A stretch of 63,015 nt of DNA from an uncultured Bacteroidales bacterium. Lineage in GTDB: Bacteria; Bacteroidota; Bacteroidia; Bacteroidales; Bacteroidaceae. The DNA is taken from assembly GCA_902785075.1 (NCBI GenBank), contig CACZXN010000009.1, positions 1-63,015 on the forward strand, in the 5' to 3' direction. A program made the translations under genes and the position numbers. How positions within the stretch are numbered: position 1 is the stretch's first letter; the number at the start of each line of letters is the position of its first letter. Below are positions 6,784-14,634 of the stretch, in pieces. The notes below the pieces were generated by a model that saw nothing but the letters and a program-made list of their open reading frames with translations, was not told the DNA's origin and ran no database searches.

Positions 6784-7491
6784 TTACTTCTGCAGATTCT
6801 CTCTTGCCTGAGGGTTGTTCTGCCAAATCGCGTTGACTTTAGGACAGATGTCTTTCTCTGGACAATAGCCGCAAGTCTCAATCCCTTTGACTACTGCACA
6901 TTTTCGAATCTCACACAACGAGCTGCAAAACAGGGTTTTGGCGCCATTCATACGACATCCTTCGCAATTGATATGTTCTGGAAGAATCGAAGCATGATTC
7001 AATTCAGACCAGAGCTTGGCAGTTTTTTCCCGAAGAGATTGATCATTATTCTTTGTGGCAATGTAGGCATCACACTTCTCACAATCAAGTCCACAGATGG
7101 CTATCTGTCTTTTCATTTCGGCACCTCGAGTGATACGGAATGTACAACGGTCGCCACCTCTGAGAATCGTGTTGACGATCTGAACATCAAAGTTGCTATT
7201 AGGCTCAAGTTGTGATAGAATATACAAAATGCTTTGGCGCGAACACTCACATTGTTCAGGACAACTTCTCGTCCCACACTTAACCTTAGTGCAAGAGCAT
7301 TCTAAATAACTCAGTTCATATACTTTACCAGGAACGAGAACTTTACCTGTATATGAGTTGCTATTGTATGCTTCTGTATAGATTCTATCAAAATCTCCGT
7401 TATATTTGGCATATATCTGCTGATGAATGGGGAGGACATTATCCTTAACGCATGCTATTGCCTCTTCGCGGTAATTTACTCCTTTCTCCAT
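6784..7491 (-). CDS. DUF3795 protein with extra N-terminal domain
   Basis: A 235-aa protein in two parts. Residues about 127-235 form a Cys-rich DUF3795 unit (MKRQIAICGLDCEKCDAY at the start, then CEGCRMNG, CSSLCEIRKCAV and CGYCPEKDICP). Its many Cys pairs suggest a metal or Fe-S site. Residues 1-125 are a separate domain with ECSCTKVKCGTRSCPEQCECSRQS in the middle, ending GGDRCTFRI. That ending resembles the last strand of ATC-hydrolase/V4R-like small domains, which is a guess. Free-standing DUF3795 proteins normally begin at the internal Met, so this looks like a domain fusion. Function unknown. Confidence 0.65.
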   Translation of the reverse strand: MEKGVNYREEAIACVKDNVLPIHQQIYAKYNGDFDRIYTEAYNSNSYTGKVLVPGKVYELSYLECSCTKVKCGTRSCPEQCECSRQSILYILSQLEPNSNFDVQIVNTILRGGDRCTFRITRGAEMKRQIAICGLDCEKCDAYIATKNNDQSLREKTAKLWSELNHASILPEHINCEGCRMNGAKTLFCSSLCEIRKCAVVKGIETCGYCPEKDICPKVNAIWQNNPQARENLQK

Positions 7492-7528
7492 GTGTTTTCT
7501 TTCAGTTTAATTTAATATAAATTCTGGT

Positions 7529-8077
7529 TTACCTGTCTATTATCTCTATCTTTTTAATCACCTTCGCAGGAACACCTCCAACAATCGTATTCGGCTCAAC
7601 ATCATGTGTAACTACAGCACCTGCCGCAATGACTGCTCCATCGCCTATAGTCACACCCGGCAAAATGGTGGAATGCCCACCAATCCACACATCGTTACCT
7701 ATGGTGATAGGCATACCATATACATCAAGCGTGCGGCCTTCTGGCTCTAATCGATGACCTGCCGTGTAGATGCCAACGTCTGGCCCTATCAGGCAATTGT
7801 TGCCTATACGAATCTCTGCCAAATCGAGCATCGTACAGTTATAGTCGGCATGGAAGTTGTCGCCTACATGAATATGCTGTCCAAAGTCACAATGGAAATT
7901 ATCACCAACGAATGGATTACTGCCTACAGAGCCGAACAGTTCCATGATAATCTTCTGCTTTTCAGTTTGCTCAGCCAACGTAAGGCTATTCAGATGTTTT
8001 GTCAAAGCAGACACTTTAGCCATCAGCATCCGTATATCATCGTCTATTTCTGTCCTTGAGTAAAAAGTCTTTTCCAT
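7529..8077 (-). CDS. Sugar O-acetyltransferase (LacA/Maa family, left-handed beta-helix)
   Basis: A 182-aa acetyl-CoA-dependent acetyltransferase of the maltose/galactoside type. The N-terminal helices (to about residue 55) precede a left-handed beta-helix made of hexapeptides such as [57 protein letters not shown] and [10 protein letters not shown]. The catalytic His is in YTAGH. Substrate could be a sugar or glycan. It is 10 bp after the small membrane protein gene and 37 bp before the DUF3795 gene, so co-transcription is likely. Confidence 0.9.
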   Translation of the reverse strand: MEKTFYSRTEIDDDIRMLMAKVSALTKHLNSLTLAEQTEKQKIIMELFGSVGSNPFVGDNFHCDFGQHIHVGDNFHADYNCTMLDLAEIRIGNNCLIGPDVGIYTAGHRLEPEGRTLDVYGMPITIGNDVWIGGHSTILPGVTIGDGAVIAAGAVVTHDVEPNTIVGGVPAKVIKKIEIIDR

Positions 8078-8087
8078 ACGTCATGAT

Positions 8088-8288
8088 TTATTCTTTTGTT
8101 AAGAAATAAACAAGCAGTGTTGGAATAATAACCAAAAGCAGCAATGTAACTTCCACAAGTGCATACGACCCGAAATAATCAACCAATGTCTGGAACTTCA
8201 GCACTCCATCGACCAGCAAGACTAAGAAAGCAAACCAGCAGATGAAGAATATGGCTGCATACTTTATTTTACGTTTCTTCAGTTTCAT
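8088..8288 (-). CDS. Small two-helix membrane protein
   Basis: A 66-aa protein with a Lys/Arg-rich start (MKLKKRKIKYA) and two predicted transmembrane helices (AAIFFICWFAFLVLLVDGVL and YALVEVTLLLLVIIPTLLVYFL). I do not recognise the family. The positive start suggests both ends face the cytoplasm. It is 10 bp before the sugar acetyltransferase gene, and a 21-bp repeat array separates it from the upstream DUF362 gene. Confidence 0.6.
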   Translation of the reverse strand: MKLKKRKIKYAAIFFICWFAFLVLLVDGVLKFQTLVDYFGSYALVEVTLLLLVIIPTLLVYFLTKE

Positions 8289-8291
8289 TCT

Positions 8292-8375
8292 ATAACCCTT
8301 ATCCTTTCATCAATAACCCATCATTATGAAGCAATAACCCTTGGTTATTTACGGATAACCCTTGGTTATTCATCT
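8292..8375. repeat. 21-bp tandem array with ATAACCC boxes
   Basis: ATAACCC starts at 8292, 8313, 8334 and 8355, exactly 21 bp apart. The last two units contain a near-perfect palindrome (AATAACCCTTGGTTATT at 8333-8349; GATAACCCTTGGTTATT at 8354-8370). The last unit overlaps the stop codon of the DUF362 gene. It fills the gap between that gene and the small membrane protein gene, so it may be a terminator, operator or RNA-processing site. Confidence 0.8.
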
Positions 8376-9412
8376 ATACTCTTTATTGTATATTGACGAC
8401 TCCCAAGCCCTATTTTCTCAGCATGTTCAATCGTGTGTACACCATGCTGTTGGTCAATACGGCTGAGCAAATCCGTTGGGTCGTTGGTGGCTGTTACTTT
8501 CTGCTGATTGATGATGTCGATACAAGCTTGGTCGAGCGCAACAGGATCAGTAGAGGCAAGAATGCCGTAGTCTTCGAGCTTCACAGGTTCCGGATGATCT
8601 ACACAATCACAATCAATCGACATGTTGTTCATCACGCTGATGTAGATAATACCCTTTTGTTTCGTGAAATAGTTCACCACAGCCTGTGCTGCTGCAGCCA
8701 TACTTTCAAGAAACCCGTCTTGGTCGCCAATAAACTCTGGCGTCCAAAGTTTATCCATATCAAGTTTCTCCATCTTGCCTGCCGAGTGGATGTAGGCTTT
8801 ACCGTTCTGGCTGGCACAACCGATAGACAGATTCTTTAATGCACCTCCATAGCCGCCCATTGGATGACCTTTAAAGTGATTTAAGGCAATCATGAAGTCG
8901 TAGTTTGCCATATGTCCTCCTACGATGTCGTACTTGATGTGCGATTGGTCCTCCACAGGGATACGAATCTCGTCGTATTCGTCCATGATATCCACAGGGA
9001 AAAGAGCCTTGAATCCATGACGCTCGATTACCCTCCAATGGTTCTCCGAAGAGTTGCGGTCGTCTTGCTCGTCACCAGGACCGTTTCCGTATGCTGTATT
9101 ACACTCCACGATGGTACCATTTACCTCATATACCAAATCCTTGATGAGTTCGGGCTTCAGATAGTTGGGATTGCTGCCTTCACCTGTACTCATCTTAACT
9201 GCTACCCTACCCTGAGCAGGAACTCCCAGCGCCTTATAGATTCTTACTAACGACTCCGGAGTTATCTCTCGAGTCAGATACACCGTTGCTTCATTGTTAC
9301 CTTTCTGTTCCATTTCCTTCTCTGTAGTTTGTTTTTTGTCCACGCAACCCATTAGCATTCCGACAGCAAGCGTTGCGAATAATACTGTAAGATTCTTCAT
9401 TGTTATATTCAT
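8366..9412 (-). CDS. DUF362 domain lipoprotein
   Basis: A 348-aa exported protein with a lipobox (LAVGMLMGC, Cys near residue 23) and a DUF362 domain over most of its length (VKMSTGEGSNPNYLKPELIKDLV to the C-terminus). DUF362 proteins often associate with Fe-S or redox metabolism. Here no ferredoxin Cys cluster is seen, so only the DUF362 core is present. The gene starts 3 bp after the flavodoxin-like gene, indicating coupling. A second possible start four codons in (9400) would also give a normal signal peptide. Confidence 0.82.
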   Translation of the reverse strand: MNITMKNLTVLFATLAVGMLMGCVDKKQTTEKEMEQKGNNEATVYLTREITPESLVRIYKALGVPAQGRVAVKMSTGEGSNPNYLKPELIKDLVYEVNGTIVECNTAYGNGPGDEQDDRNSSENHWRVIERHGFKALFPVDIMDEYDEIRIPVEDQSHIKYDIVGGHMANYDFMIALNHFKGHPMGGYGGALKNLSIGCASQNGKAYIHSAGKMEKLDMDKLWTPEFIGDQDGFLESMAAAAQAVVNYFTKQKGIIYISVMNNMSIDCDCVDHPEPVKLEDYGILASTDPVALDQACIDIINQQKVTATNDPTDLLSRIDQQHGVHTIEHAEKIGLGSRQYTIKSIDE

Positions 9413-9415
9413 GTT

Positions 9416-10060
9416 TTAATTCTTCAACTGTTCTGCCATACGTCGACCTGCATCGAACGCTTTTTGTAAATCCTGCTCCCAATGTTCCTCACGATACTTA
9501 CGTTTGTCCTCTTCCGAGAACCCTGCTAACTCATAACGATCGTAGTTCTTCACCTGATACGTGTTGTAAGCCATCAGGCGCTCAGGTTCACCAAGAGCAG
9601 CCGTGATGCAGTACTCCATCGAGCCGTATCCATGACTGTTGTTCCGTTCTGGCGTTCCGTTCATCGTTTCTATCAGCACAACAGGCATGCGTTTCGGAGC
9701 CGTCATGCTGTAGTCGTTGTAGGAGAGCCAAGGGAATGCCAAACGCTCCAAGAAGGTACGCATCTGACCAGTAACGTCACCAAAGTAAACGGGCGACCCA
9801 AGCACCAATCCGTCAGCCTCAGCTATCTCCTCCAACACAGGTGTCAAAGCATCCTTATATTTGCAGATGTTCGAGGCTTTTCCCTTTATCTTACATGCCA
9901 TACACGACATGCAACCTTTATAGTCGATTCCATAAAGGCGCACGGCCTTTACTTCTATTTGGTCACTTACTGAGCTTGCACCATCAGCAAATTTCTGTAG
10001 AATTGAGGCCGTATTGAAATTCTTTCTTGGGCCTCCGTCGATAATCACAATCTTCTTCAT
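9416..10060 (-). CDS. Flavodoxin family NAD(P)H-dependent oxidoreductase
   Basis: A 214-aa flavodoxin-fold protein. It has the FMN-phosphate loop GGPRKNFNTASIL, a Cys cluster CMSCMACKIKGKASNICKY (residues about 50-68) like that of iron-sulfur flavoproteins, and GSPVYFGDVTGQMRTFLERL, the conserved SPVYFGxxxxxMKxFLER block. It probably carries FMN and reduces quinones or other electron acceptors. It heads a two-gene unit with the DUF362 lipoprotein under the promoter at 10090-10119. Confidence 0.87.
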   Translation of the reverse strand: MKKIVIIDGGPRKNFNTASILQKFADGASSVSDQIEVKAVRLYGIDYKGCMSCMACKIKGKASNICKYKDALTPVLEEIAEADGLVLGSPVYFGDVTGQMRTFLERLAFPWLSYNDYSMTAPKRMPVVLIETMNGTPERNNSHGYGSMEYCITAALGEPERLMAYNTYQVKNYDRYELAGFSEEDKRKYREEHWEQDLQKAFDAGRRMAEQLKN

Positions 10061-10089
10061 AGCTATGATTCAAAAATTAGTTCTGCCTG

Positions 10090-10119
10090 CAAAGATAGCA
10101 AATAAATCAGAAACGCCAA
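10090..10119 (-). promoter_or_regulatory. Promoter of flavodoxin-DUF362 unit
   Basis: Minus-strand TTG (10117-10119), a 19-bp spacer and TATCTTTG (10090-10097), a perfect consensus 30 nt upstream of the start codon. Confidence 0.8.
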
Positions 10120-10267
10120 ATCGTTAATGCTGATTTTTTTACTCTTAAACCTATAAAAACACACAAAAACCAAACAAACTCAGGTCGTAAGAACACGAAA
10201 AAAGAGAAGGATATGTAGGCTTTTCAAATATATTATGTACTTTTGCATTGTCAAAACAAACCTAATA

Positions 10268-11398
10268 ATGAAAAAAACGAAAATGAAACAAATGAAATTA
10301 TGGATGTGGACAGCTACCCTACTGTTTTGCTGCCTGACAATGATGACTTCGTGTAGCGAAGAAGATGACGACGTAACACCTGAGTACCAAAAGACCGTTG
10401 ATATTAAATGTTCGAAACCAGAATATCTGAAGAAAGGCGACAAAGTGGCACTCCTATCACCATCCTATTACACACCCAATGAGAATGTGGAGAAAACAGC
10501 CGACGTACTACGCAGCTGGGGACTTGAGCCTGTTATCGGACCTAATGTAGGAAAAGTAATCGATGGACGCTATGCAGGAACCGTAGCTCAACGCATCAGC
10601 GACATACGTTGGGCACTTACCGACCCAACCATCAAAGCCATCATCTGCAATCGTGGCGGATATGGAACCATCCAACTGATTGACCAGATGACACTCTCCG
10701 AATTGAAAGCTTCGGCAAAGTGGATTGTAGGGTTTAGCGACATCTCTACCCTGCATGGACTTTGGAATCGAGCGGGAGTGATGAGCATCCATGGAACCAT
10801 GAGTTCGTTCCTTGCTAAGGGTGGCAACGATACGACCAGCACCCTGATGCGCGACCTGCTACTCGGAAATGTTCCTCGATATGAACTACCAGCCCACAAC
10901 CAGAACATCACAGGACAAGCCAAGGGTGTACTCGTTGGAGGAAATCTATGCACCTTTGTCCCTAACCTCGGTTCACAAGCTGATGCAACCAAGGGTCGCG
11001 ACCTGATTCTATTTGTGGAAGAAGTAGAAGAATCCATGCATAACATCGACCGTCAGATGCGCATCCTGCAGATGAACGGAGTTCTTGACCGCTGTCGTGG
11101 TGTTATACTTGGAGAATTCACCGACTGCGGTACGGAGTTCACCTATGAGAATGTCGAAGCGATGCTCCATCAGATGCTGAAACCCTATAACATCCCACTT
11201 CTCTGCGGATTCCCTGCAGGTCATGGCGATGTAAACCTGCCCCTCGTGATGGGAGCACCAGTCACCATTGATGTACGCAACGATGGAGCCACTCTGCAGT
11301 TCAATATCGATGGTACTCAGCAAGAAGTACACACAGCCGACATCACAGCTCCCCAAACCCCTGTAGCAACCCGCATGCACTTGGCAGGCAAACGCTAA
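10268..11398 (+). CDS. LD-carboxypeptidase, S66 family, lipoprotein
   Basis: A 376-aa exported S66 peptidase, starting with a lipoprotein signal (LLFCCLTMMTSC, lipid-modified Cys near residue 28). The catalytic triad is readable: S157 in GFSDIS, E251 in FVEEVEE and H319 in GFPAGHGD. S66 enzymes (LdcA) remove the terminal D-Ala from muropeptide tetrapeptides during murein recycling. LdcA in E. coli is cytosolic, so an outer-membrane or periplasmic lipoprotein form would act on peptidoglycan outside the cytoplasm. A TACTTTTG -7 box (10238-10245) lies 23 nt before ATG 10268 and overlaps the longer in-frame ATG at 10235, supporting the shorter start. Confidence 0.9.
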   Translation: MKKTKMKQMKLWMWTATLLFCCLTMMTSCSEEDDDVTPEYQKTVDIKCSKPEYLKKGDKVALLSPSYYTPNENVEKTADVLRSWGLEPVIGPNVGKVIDGRYAGTVAQRISDIRWALTDPTIKAIICNRGGYGTIQLIDQMTLSELKASAKWIVGFSDISTLHGLWNRAGVMSIHGTMSSFLAKGGNDTTSTLMRDLLLGNVPRYELPAHNQNITGQAKGVLVGGNLCTFVPNLGSQADATKGRDLILFVEEVEESMHNIDRQMRILQMNGVLDRCRGVILGEFTDCGTEFTYENVEAMLHQMLKPYNIPLLCGFPAGHGDVNLPLVMGAPVTIDVRNDGATLQFNIDGTQQEVHTADITAPQTPVATRMHLAGKR

Positions 11399-11424
11399 CT
11401 TGTTACGAATAAATAAAATAGCAA

Positions 11425-11850
11425 TTAGCACTTACGTTTTTTCTTGTAGCCATAGCCATACGAGGGACCTGTGCTACAAAAGGGCATGTAAGCAATGTCG
11501 GGCATAAAAGTGATGGTGTAGTCGCTTTCCGAACGATAGATGACTCCTATCGCATCGATATGCATTTCCATATCGATGTGGTACATGTTTTGATAGCGAT
11601 AAATGGCTCGAACTATATTTCGGAGCTTAGCGTCTGTGATGGCTTGCACAGGATTTTCCATCAGGTTGGATGTTGTGCTGCGTGTCTTTACTTCGATGAA
11701 ATGAAGTTCATTGTCTTTGGTGGCCACGATGTCGAGCTCGCAACCTTTGTGAAGGTTCCAGTTTCGATGGAGGATTCTGTAACCCTGTTTCGTCAGATAG
11801 TCACCTGCCAGCTCCTCGCCATTTTGTCCGATTGTCCATCTTTCGTCCAT
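11425..11850 (-). CDS. yraN: YraN family nuclease-like protein (UPF0102)
   Basis: A 141-aa protein of the YraN family, with a small restriction-endonuclease-like fold. It keeps the conserved GQNGEELAGDYL, CELDIVA and HFIEVKTRS segments, i.e. the E-x-D-x-ExK metal-binding arrangement (E12, D40, E53, K55). The C-terminus is a lineage-specific basic tail (YGYGYKKKRKC). Family function is poorly defined but the fold suggests a nuclease or Holliday-junction-like role. It converges on the LD-carboxypeptidase gene, 26 bp away. Confidence 0.88.
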   Translation of the reverse strand: MDERWTIGQNGEELAGDYLTKQGYRILHRNWNLHKGCELDIVATKDNELHFIEVKTRSTTSNLMENPVQAITDAKLRNIVRAIYRYQNMYHIDMEMHIDAIGVIYRSESDYTITFMPDIAYMPFCSTGPSYGYGYKKKRKC

Positions 11851-11914
11851 AATTCCGTACGTTGTTTCCCTTGCTCTTCTTTATGAGAATGATGAAAGGG
11901 TTGTTTTTTCTTTG

Positions 11915-11944
11915 CAAAGATATGGAAAAGAGTTCAAAGTTCAA
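11915..11944 (-). promoter_or_regulatory. Promoter of yraN
   Basis: Minus-strand TTG (11942-11944), a 19-bp spacer and TATCTTTG (11915-11922) give an exact consensus match. The leader is about 60 nt. Confidence 0.75.
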
Positions 11945-12060
11945 AGCTGAAAGCAGAAAATATATGAAAAAAAGCGACATTCATCGTTTTTTTGGTGTGT
12001 AATCCATTTTTATTTCGTAACTTTGTGGTTCGACAGGCTCACCACAAATGGAGAGGTGAG

Positions 12061-12129
12061 AAGACCCCCTCTAACTCCCCCTCTAGGGGGGGAGGACGAG
12101 AAGTTTAGAGTTTAGTGTTTAGAGTTAAA
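12061..12129. repeat. REP-like hairpin followed by 7-bp tandem array
   Basis: A CCCCCTCTAACT prefix and a hairpin CTCCCCC-TCTA-GGGGG (about 12076-12093) match the element at 62546-62574 almost base for base. Four 7-mers follow directly (GTTTAGA, GTTTAGT, GTTTAGA, GTTAAAG; 12102-12129), ending 12 nt before ATG 12142. The REP-then-7-mer order recurs at 13625-13790. Confidence 0.75.
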
Positions 12130-12141
12130 GGATAAAAAGGT

Positions 12142-13611
12142 ATGAAATACGGTTTTGACAACGATAAATATGTTAGGATTCAGTCGGAACATATCAAGGA
12201 GCGCATTGCTCAGTTCGGTAATAAATTGTACTTGGAACTTGGCGGTAAGTTGTTCGACGACCATCATGCGAGCCGTGTGTTGCCTGGGTTCCAACCCGAC
12301 AGCAAACTGAAGATGTTGCAGCAACTGAAAGATAGTGCTGAGATTGTGATTGTGATCAGCGCCGTTGACATTGAGAAGCAGAAAGTAAGAGGCGACTTGG
12401 GTATTACGTACGACATGGATGTGTTGCGTTTGCGCGAGGAGTTCCAACGCAGGGGGTTCGTAGTGAGTAGCGTGGTAATTACTCACTATAACGGTCAGAG
12501 TTCGGCCGACGCTTACAGTCAGCGCCTGGCACGGATGGGCATTCAGTCGTATTTTCACTACACGATCGAGGGTTATCCGTCGAACGTGGCGCTGATTGAC
12601 TCAGAGGAGGGTTTTGGCAAGAACGACTATGTGAAGACGACTCGTCCGCTTGTCATCGTGACGGCTCCAGGTCCTGGGAGTGGCAAGATGGCTGTGTGTC
12701 TGAGCCAGCTCTATCAGGAACACCAGCGTGGCATCGAGGCCGGGTATGCGAAGTTCGAGACGTTCCCCGTGTGGAACCTACCGCTGAAGCATCCCGTAAA
12801 CATTGCCTACGAGGCTGCAACTGCCGACCTGAACGATGTGAACATGATCGACCCTTTCCACTATGAGGCTTACGGCAAGATTGCCATCAACTACAATCGT
12901 GACATCGAGATTTTCCCTGTGCTGAACGCTTTGTTTGAGGGTATCTACGGCAAGAATCCTTACAAGTCGCCCACGGATATGGGTGTGAACATGGTGGGAT
13001 TCTGCATCAGCGACGACGAGGTGTGTCAGGATGCTTCGAAGAACGAGATAATCCGTCGCTACTATACTGCATTGAACCATCTGGCAAATGGTGACGGAAA
13101 TGACAACGAGGTGAGCAAGATTGCGCTTCTTTTCAAGCAGGCGAACATCAACAGCGCATATCGCAAGACAACTGTTGCAGCCAAGGAGCGCAAGGAGCAG
13201 TCGCTGGGCAGCAAAGCATGTGCGGCAATAGAACTGTCGGACGGCACCATCATCACGTCGGAGGAGAGTACGCTGCTTGGACCGAGTGCCGCCCTGATAC
13301 TAAATGCCACCAAGGTGTTGGCAGGTATCGACCACAGCATCAAACTCATCCCACAAGACCTCATCGAACCCATTCAGAAAACAAAGACAGAATATCTTGG
13401 AGGTAATAACCCACGTCTGCACACAGACGAAGTGTTGGTGGCCCTGTCGGTGTTAAGTACGCACGACGAGAACTGCCGCAAAGCGCTTGAAAGTCTTCCC
13501 GAACTACGTGGATGCCAAGCTCATTGTACGGTGATGCTAAGCGAGGTGGACCGTAAGATTTTCAAGAAACTGGGGGTTGGACTGACATGCGATCCTGTGA
13601 AGAAGAGATGA
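12142..13611 (+). CDS. DUF1846 domain-containing protein (UPF0371)
   Basis: A 489-aa protein matching DUF1846 along its length (MKYGFDNDKYVRIQSEHIKE at the start, then the VISAVDIEKQKVRGDLGITY block). TAPGPGSGKMAVCLSQLY near residue 177 is a P-loop-like segment, and FPVWNLPLKHPVNIAYEAAT follows. The family is conserved in anaerobes and gut bacteria, and no reaction is established to my knowledge. A -7 box TAACTTTG (12018-12025) lies upstream. The leader contains the REP hairpin and 7-mer array. Confidence 0.88.
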   Translation: MKYGFDNDKYVRIQSEHIKERIAQFGNKLYLELGGKLFDDHHASRVLPGFQPDSKLKMLQQLKDSAEIVIVISAVDIEKQKVRGDLGITYDMDVLRLREEFQRRGFVVSSVVITHYNGQSSADAYSQRLARMGIQSYFHYTIEGYPSNVALIDSEEGFGKNDYVKTTRPLVIVTAPGPGSGKMAVCLSQLYQEHQRGIEAGYAKFETFPVWNLPLKHPVNIAYEAATADLNDVNMIDPFHYEAYGKIAINYNRDIEIFPVLNALFEGIYGKNPYKSPTDMGVNMVGFCISDDEVCQDASKNEIIRRYYTALNHLANGDGNDNEVSKIALLFKQANINSAYRKTTVAAKERKEQSLGSKACAAIELSDGTIITSEESTLLGPSAALILNATKVLAGIDHSIKLIPQDLIEPIQKTKTEYLGGNNPRLHTDEVLVALSVLSTHDENCRKALESLPELRGCQAHCTVMLSEVDRKIFKKLGVGLTCDPVKKR

Positions 13612-13624
13612 TGAGATGTGACAG

Positions 13625-13790
13625 GTGAGAAGACCCCCTCTAAGTCCCCCCGTCATCCCCCTTTGGGGGACTGAGGGGGACAGGAACGGATTTTTCCCCC
13701 TTCGCACTCCCCCCAAGGGGAGAGAAGGGGGAGGACGAGGAGTTTAGAGGTAAGAGGTAAGAACGGTAAACGGTAAACAAGAACTGTAAG
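13625..13790. repeat. REP-like hairpins followed by 7-bp tandem array
   Basis: GC-rich inverted repeats (for example CCCCC-TTT-GGGGG near 13658-13670 and CCCC/GGGG pairs to about 13735) are followed by seven 7-mers: GTTTAGA, GGTAAGA twice, ACGGTAA twice, ACAAGAA and CTGTAAG (13742-13790). The array ends one base before ATG 13792. No ORF is supported here. Confidence 0.75.
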
Positions 13791-13791
13791 C

Positions 13792-14613
13792 ATGAAACAG
13801 ATAACTCAAATGATTGTCATACTGATGGCGCTTTGTATCGCCTCTCCTGTCTTTGCCATTAAGAAAAAGAAAATAAAGAAAGGAGAGGTTGTGTCGATTG
13901 CTGCACCTGAACCTGACGCTCCAGCCAACACCTACCAAGCAACGCCAGACATACCCGCGCAGCCAAAGAAACAGCCTGTAATCAGTGTTGTAGAAGCAGA
14001 AGGCGACCATCTTCACGGTATTGATGTGAGTCACTATCAGGGCCGCATCGACTGGCGTTCGGTAGCAAAAGACAAGAATGTGGGGTATGTGTATATCAAG
14101 GCAACCGAGTCGAACTACATGGTTGACGACACCTACGAATACAACATAAGCGAGGCTCGCAGGAACGGCATCAAGGCAGGCAGCTATCACTTCTTCCGTC
14201 CAGGAGTATCTGCAGCTGGGCAGTTTGCCCTGTTCAAGCGTGTCATCGACAAGAAGAAACAAGACCTGCTGCCACTCATCGATGTTGAAGTGACAGGCGG
14301 AGTGTCGGTCGAAACGATGCATGCCCGTCTGCAAGAATTCCTAAGACTTGTGACAGAAGAATATGGCAGACGTCCTGTCATCTATACTGGCCGTAACTTC
14401 TACAACAAATACTTTGCCGGCTATTCATTCTACAAACCATACCACTTTATGATTGCGATGTACAACACCACAGAACAACCCTATCTGTCGAATGGTAACG
14501 ACTACGTAATCTGGCAGTATTCAAGCAAAGGTAGCATCAACGGCATTCGTGGCGATGTGGATCTAAGCCGGTTTGTGGGAAGGCATACGATTGGGGAGAT
14601 TATGTATAAATAG
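13792..14613 (+). CDS. Glycoside hydrolase family 25 lysozyme-like, exported
   Basis: A 273-aa protein with a signal peptide (residues 1-22), a Lys/Pro-rich linker (23-70) and a GH25 muramidase domain (72-270). Catalytic-site residues are D78 in HGIDVSHYQG and D164/E166 in PLIDVEV. YVYIKATES and GSYHFFRPG are further GH25 marks. It would cleave the MurNAc-GlcNAc bond of peptidoglycan in the periplasm. The DUF1460 gene follows after a 21-bp 7-mer array, so the two probably act together on the wall. Confidence 0.92.
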   Translation: MKQITQMIVILMALCIASPVFAIKKKKIKKGEVVSIAAPEPDAPANTYQATPDIPAQPKKQPVISVVEAEGDHLHGIDVSHYQGRIDWRSVAKDKNVGYVYIKATESNYMVDDTYEYNISEARRNGIKAGSYHFFRPGVSAAGQFALFKRVIDKKKQDLLPLIDVEVTGGVSVETMHARLQEFLRLVTEEYGRRPVIYTGRNFYNKYFAGYSFYKPYHFMIAMYNTTEQPYLSNGNDYVIWQYSSKGSINGIRGDVDLSRFVGRHTIGEIMYK

Positions 14614-14634
14614 TTGATAGTTGGAGTTAAAAGC

